64,000 nt of DNA from an uncultured Gammaproteobacteria bacterium (GTDB taxonomy: Bacteria; Pseudomonadota; Gammaproteobacteria; HK1), in the NCBI GenBank assembly GCA_958295835.1, contig OY282378.1, positions 186,001-250,000 of the forward strand, given 5' to 3'. Positions 60,532 to 64,000 of this stretch are shown here, in pieces; positions within the stretch are counted from its first letter, which is position 1; each line of letters starts with the position of its first letter. The translations under genes were made by a program, and so were the position numbers. The notes below the pieces were generated by a model. That model had not been told where the DNA came from and made no database searches. It worked only from the letters and a program-made list of their open reading frames with translations.

Positions 60532-62040
60532 TCAGGCTCGCGTCACTGTCCATGCCTTGCGGATCCGCTTCAGCAGCGGCAGCAGCAGCAGAATGATGGC
60601 TGCAACCATGATCGAGCCCGCGATCGGGCGCGTGAAGAAGATCGCCGGCGAGCCGTGCGCGATCAGCAGGGACTGGCGCATCGACGCTTCGGCAAGCGGC
60701 CCCAGAACGATGGCGAGTACCGCCGGCGCCATCGGGTAGTCCAGCTTGCGCAGGAGGTAGCCGACCACCCCGAACAGCAGCATCAGCCATACGTCGTGCA
60801 TGTCCTGGGTCGGCGCGTAGCCGCCCACCACGCAGAGGATGAAGATCATCGGCGCGAGGATGGCGAAGGGCATTCTCAGCACCCAGATGAAGGCGGGGAT
60901 GAAGGCCACGTTCACGAGCAGCGCGAACAGGTTGGCGACGTAGAGGCTGGCGATCAGCCCCCAGACGAATTCCTTCTGCTCGACGAAGAGCAGCGGCCCC
61001 GGCTCCAGTCCCCAGATCACCATGCCGCCGAGCAGGATCGCGGTGGTGGGCGAGCCGGGGATGCCGAGGGTGAGCATCGGCAGCATCGAGCCGGTGCTGG
61101 CCGCGTTGTTCGCCGATTCCGGCGCCGCCACCCCGCTGAGGTTGCCCTTGCCGAACGACTCGGGATTCCTCGACATGGTCTTCGCGACGCCGTAGGCCAT
61201 CAGCGAGCCGGGCGTGGCGCCCGCGGCGGGCAGGATCCCCACGAAGTACCCGAGGAAGGAACCGAGGACGATCTCCTTGATCGAGTCCTTGAGCTTGCGG
61301 AACGAGGCGATCAGCCGCTGCACGTTCACCGTCGCCTGGGAGATCTGCACGTCCCCCTTGCTGGTCTCCAGCGTCCACAGGATCTCGCCGATGCCGTAGA
61401 TCCCGATGGCGAGCACCAGGAAGTTGATGCCGTGGAAGAACCCCGGAATGTCGAAGAAGATCAGCCGGGGCTCGCCGCTCACGATGTCGAGCCCCACCGC
61501 GCTCAGGGCGAGGCCGATGAAGATGGAGAACAGGGTCTTCGGGATGTCGTCGCCGCTCAAGCCCACGAAGGTCGCGAACGCGAGCATCATCAGCGCGAAC
61601 TCCTCCGGCGAGCCGAAGGCCAGCGCCACCGCCGCCAGCGGGGGGGCGAAGCCGGTGAAGAGCACGACGGAGATGGTGCCGCCGATGAAGGACGCGACGG
61701 CCGCGGCCACCAGCGCCTGATCCGCCTTTCCCTGCATCGCCAGCGGCCGGCCGTCGAACGTCGTCGCCACCGCGGTCGAGGCGCCCGGAATGCCGAGCAT
61801 GATCGAGCTGATGGCGCCGCCGTACATCGCGCCGTAGTAGATCGCGGCGAGGAAGATCATCGCGCCGGTGGGCGGCACCAGGAACGTCATCGGCAGCAGG
61901 ATGGCGACGCCGTTCACCGACCCGAGGCCGGGCATCGCGCCGATGAACAGGCCGAGCACGACCCCCAGGACCACGAGTCCGATGTTCAGCGGCTGGAGCG
62001 CGATCGCGAACCCGTCCGCCAGAAGCTGTGCGATCTCCAT
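60532..62040 (-). CDS. tctA: Tripartite tricarboxylate transporter large permease
   Basis: A 502-residue inner-membrane permease with about 12 segments, the TctA subunit that imports organic acids with TctB and the binding protein TctC. The family marks are 'GAMPGLGSVNGVAILLPMTF' near the N-terminus, 'SSIMLGIPGASTAVATTFDGRPLAMQGKA' and the repeated 'LPMLTLGIPGSPTTAILLGGM'. It is the last gene of the leftward tctCBA operon, starting 3 bp after tctB. Confidence 0.95.
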   Translation of the reverse strand: MEIAQLLADGFAIALQPLNIGLVVLGVVLGLFIGAMPGLGSVNGVAILLPMTFLVPPTGAMIFLAAIYYGAMYGGAISSIMLGIPGASTAVATTFDGRPLAMQGKADQALVAAAVASFIGGTISVVLFTGFAPPLAAVALAFGSPEEFALMMLAFATFVGLSGDDIPKTLFSIFIGLALSAVGLDIVSGEPRLIFFDIPGFFHGINFLVLAIGIYGIGEILWTLETSKGDVQISQATVNVQRLIASFRKLKDSIKEIVLGSFLGYFVGILPAAGATPGSLMAYGVAKTMSRNPESFGKGNLSGVAAPESANNAASTGSMLPMLTLGIPGSPTTAILLGGMVIWGLEPGPLLFVEQKEFVWGLIASLYVANLFALLVNVAFIPAFIWVLRMPFAILAPMIFILCVVGGYAPTQDMHDVWLMLLFGVVGYLLRKLDYPMAPAVLAIVLGPLAEASMRQSLLIAHGSPAIFFTRPIAGSIMVAAIILLLLPLLKRIRKAWTVTRA

Positions 62041-62043
62041 CGT

Positions 62044-62541
62044 TCAGAGGAACATGTCGTAGAGCGGATAGAACATCGGCTCGGTGTAGCCCTTGGGGAG
62101 GGTGATCCGCAGCGCGATCTCGAAGAAGAAGAACGTCACCACCGGCGTCGCCGCGGCCAGCGCCGCGGTGAGCCACCAGGAGTGGCGCCCGACGAAGCGC
62201 ACGTAGAACACGAGGAGCGCCGGTACCGCGAAGTACACACCGATGAAGTGGATCAGCCCGATCATCACCGTGAGCGAGCCCGCGGCGGTGACGAACAGCA
62301 TCACCGTCTGCCGATCCATGTAGGGCTTGTCGGAGCCGGAGTACACGCTCGCTCCGCGAAGCCACTTCACGAACGTCCAGACGCAGCAGACGAGCATCCC
62401 CGCGCCGAGCCAGAACGGGAAGGCCCCGCCGCCGGGTCCTTCGCCCGCGATCCAGCCGACGGGCAGCTCGGCGCTCTTGACCATCAGCCCGATGGAGAGG
62501 AACGCCAGGATGATCGCCGCGATCGGTTCCGCGCGGTTCAA
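62044..62541 (-). CDS. tctB: Tripartite tricarboxylate transporter small permease
   Basis: A 165-residue membrane protein with four segments, the TctB subunit. The start is chosen as TTG at 62539-62541, giving MNRAEPIAAIILAFLSIGLM after the initiator. It has GGAGGAGG five bases upstream and directly opens the first membrane helix. An ATG further upstream would add 43 arginine- and proline-rich residues and no ribosome-binding site. 'GPGGGAFPFWLG' and the last 'PMFYPLYDMFL' are typical of the family. Confidence 0.88.
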   Translation of the reverse strand: MNRAEPIAAIILAFLSIGLMVKSAELPVGWIAGEGPGGGAFPFWLGAGMLVCCVWTFVKWLRGASVYSGSDKPYMDRQTVMLFVTAAGSLTVMIGLIHFIGVYFAVPALLVFYVRFVGRHSWWLTAALAAATPVVTFFFFEIALRITLPKGYTEPMFYPLYDMFL

Positions 62542-62572
62542 CGAGCCTCCTCCCTTGCCCCGCCACGCCCTC

Positions 62573-62630
62573 GGCGATGGCGGGCGAAGGCCAGGCAACC
62601 ATCGCCACGAAGGCCAGGCAGCCATCGCCG
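62573..62630 (-). repeat. 23-bp tandem repeat with hairpin between tctC and tctB
   Basis: Two copies of CGAAGGCCAGGCAACCATCG plus three bases lie at 62585-62607 and 62608-62630. CCATCGCC within each (62599-62606 and 62622-62629) can pair with GGCGATGG at 62573-62580, so the duplication gives two competing hairpins. There is no T tract, which fits an RNA processing or stabilising element better than a terminator. Confidence 0.75.
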
Positions 62631-62694
62631 GTCGAGACGGTGTCTCCGGAAAAGCGGACCGCCCGGGCACGGCGCCGGACGGTCCGGGGGGACC

Positions 62695-63681
62695 TCAGAT
62701 CTCGCCGATCTCCTTCAGCATCTCCATGTGGATGCTCTTCTCGTTCGCCCAGTAGTCCTTGAGCGCCTGGCCGGTGAGGAAATCGCCGTAGAGGCTCTTC
62801 TTCTTGCGGTAGGTCTGCCATTCCTCGGAGTCGAAGACCTGCTGGAAGACGCCCCGGTAGTACTCCTCGGCCTCCATGCTCATGCCGGGGGCGCCGACGA
62901 CGCTGCGCTGCATGAAGTAGACGAAGTCCTTGCCGAGCTCGTTGAAGGTCGGCGAATCCGAGAACAGCTCGAGACGCTCCGGCGTGAACGCGGCGATCGG
63001 CCTGGTGGTGCCGGCTTCGTAGAAACCGAGCTGCTCGGAGGGATTGTTGACGGTCGAGTCGGCATGCTTGCCGGCCAGCTCCTTGGCCACCCGGCCGCCG
63101 CCCTTGAACGGCACGTACTTCATGTTCAGGCCGTAGGCACGGTTCAGGAAGTCGGTGAGAAGCTGATCCTCCTGGCCTTTCCCGGTGCCCGCCATGATCC
63201 AGTCGTTCCCCTTGGCCTTGGCCGCCTCGACGAACTGGTCGATGTTCTCGATGCCGCTGTCCTTGTGCACCCAGAGCAGGAAGGTGTCTTCCGCCATCCG
63301 GGCGACCGGCGCGAAGGTGGAGATGTCCACGTCCAGCCCGGGCTGGCGCATCGGGGTGGTGTAGAAGCTGTTCAGGGTCACCATGACCGTGTGGTCCTTG
63401 TTGACGCCCTTGGTGTTCTTCATGTGGAGCAGCGCCTCCGCGCCGGAGCCGCCGGGCTTGTTGATCGGTACGAACGGCTTCGATGCAAAGCCCTTCTTCT
63501 CGATCACACTCTGCATCAGCCGGGCCATCTTGTCGGCCCCGCCGCCCTTGCCGGCCATGATGATGAAGTCGACGGGCTTCTTCGGCTCCCATGCCACGGC
63601 GGCGTTCGACGCAGCCAGCGTGCCTGCGACGGCGAGGGCGCCGGCGAGGCTGGCCGCGATCATCTTCCTGGAATGGATCAT
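62695..63681 (-). CDS. tctC: Tripartite tricarboxylate transporter substrate-binding protein (Bug family)
   Basis: A 328-residue periplasmic binding protein of the Bug/TctC family. The signal peptide is MIHSRKMIAASLAGALAVAG with cleavage near 'AVAWEP'. 'PVDFIIMAGKGGGADKMARL' and 'PFVPINKPGGSGAEALLHMKN' are the two ligand-contacting loops. GAGGAG lies upstream of the ATG at 63681. The substrate (citrate, other di/tricarboxylates or aromatic acids) cannot be told. It heads the operon with tctB and tctA. Confidence 0.93.
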   Translation of the reverse strand: MIHSRKMIAASLAGALAVAGTLAASNAAVAWEPKKPVDFIIMAGKGGGADKMARLMQSVIEKKGFASKPFVPINKPGGSGAEALLHMKNTKGVNKDHTVMVTLNSFYTTPMRQPGLDVDISTFAPVARMAEDTFLLWVHKDSGIENIDQFVEAAKAKGNDWIMAGTGKGQEDQLLTDFLNRAYGLNMKYVPFKGGGRVAKELAGKHADSTVNNPSEQLGFYEAGTTRPIAAFTPERLELFSDSPTFNELGKDFVYFMQRSVVGAPGMSMEAEEYYRGVFQQVFDSEEWQTYRKKKSLYGDFLTGQALKDYWANEKSIHMEMLKEIGEI

Positions 63682-63893
63682 CGGTACTTTCTCCTCTTCA
63701 TGCGTGCGTGACGAGCCGCTGTCCCGGCTCCGAGGGAATACGTTCCAGCGGACACCGTCCGGCCGGAACGTGCGGAATGCAAAATACCATAAGCAAGAGG
63801 TTCCCGTGCCCCCGTACCGGTGCCAGGCCAGGCTCCGGCCGCGGCGCTGCCGGCCACCCGATCAGGGCTCCCCGATTCGCTCATGGCCCCGTG

Positions 63894-63923
63894 TTGTGGG
63901 ACCTCGCCGGGCTTGGCTATAGT
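63894..63923 (+). promoter_or_regulatory. Sigma-70-like promoter for the gene at the right edge
   Basis: TTGTGG (63894-63899), an 18-bp spacer and TATAGT (63918-63923) lie 50 bp before the GTG at 63974. The -10 is a good match, the -35 a fair one. The stretch 63682-63893 shows nothing else that I can name. Confidence 0.4.
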
Positions 63924-63973
63924 GCCCGCGGCTTCCGGCGGGACGCTGGCTCGCGCAACCGGGAACGCAAGGC

Positions 63974-64000
63974 GTGAAACCCCGAAACCTGCTCGTGATC
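63974..64000 (+). CDS. Start of a possible sulfatase-family gene (cut by the right edge)
   Basis: GTG at 63974-63976 opens MKPRNLLVI in the last nine codons, the typical first strand of sulfatases (usually followed by 'M.D.H'). AAGG lies a few bases upstream, and a plausible promoter precedes it. Only nine residues are visible, so this is a hint and not an identification. Confidence 0.4.

Noticed and set aside
60493..63711. Forward-strand open frame of more than 1000 codons opposite tctCBA
   Set aside because: Antisense to three clearly recognisable transporter genes; composition dominated by His, Arg, Asp and Glu, as in other shadows here.

Overview
The window is a GC-rich piece of a proteobacterial chromosome. 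The AtpA start region reads like the gamma/betaproteobacterial form. TRAP and tripartite tricarboxylate transporters, CoA-dependent aldehyde metabolism and an aerobic-type CobN chelatase suggest a heterotroph living on small organic acids. I would call it an uncultured gammaproteobacterium, with modest certainty. No rRNA, tRNA or CRISPR array was seen.

Layout. 1-3.9 kb: the F-type ATP synthase operon read leftward (atpI-B-E-F-H-A, atpA cut by the window edge), with a 19-bp tandem repeat between atpI and atpB. 4-6.3 kb: a divergent pair resembling the ectoine-use proteins EutD/DoeA and EutA. 6.5-7.6 kb: a decayed transposase start, a thioesterase and short repeats. 7.8-11.7 kb: aldehyde dehydrogenase, a DUF3179 protein and pdxJ. 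12.3-18.1 kb: a catabolic cassette with an IclR regulator divergent from an iron alcohol dehydrogenase and a complete TRAP transporter. 18.2-25.3 kb: mmsA, a lytic transglycosylase-like protein, a four-domain rhodanese and an acyl-CoA dehydrogenase. 25.5-26.1 kb: HigBA toxin-antitoxin. 26.1-31.3 kb: a second TRAP transporter whose large permease carries a soluble C-terminal extension. 31.8-41.3 kb: a DUF4143 ATPase, then a leftward run of an LLM oxidoreductase, a thioredoxin-fold protein, a probable UGSC selenoprotein with in-frame UGA, a malate/lactate-type dehydrogenase and cobN. 41.4-48.8 kb: hydrolase, DUF1127, MFS permease, 2OG oxygenase, oligopeptidase B and a membrane metallophosphoesterase. 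48.9-58.2 kb: a probable defence island with a DUF6037 protein, an Lhr-like helicase, a BrxD-like ATPase, a TerB-domain membrane protein and an AIPR protein. 58.2-59.1 kb: gene debris. 59.3-63.7 kb: a PQQ-type sugar dehydrogenase homologue and a tctCBA transporter. The right edge holds what may be the start of a sulfatase gene.

Main points. (1) The UGSC gene reads through UGA as Sec at residue 95, with candidate SECIS hairpins just downstream. (2) The defence island lies between the intact oligopeptidase B-metallophosphoesterase pair and a second, internally deleted and fused copy of the same pair, in the same orientation. (3) Short local duplications (19, 23, 60, about 74, 90 and 101 bp) recur through the window. 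Several are in frame, and one creates a mini-gene between two coupled genes. (4) All three junctions between a binding-protein gene and the next permease gene carry a strong hairpin, as expected if the binding protein is made in excess.
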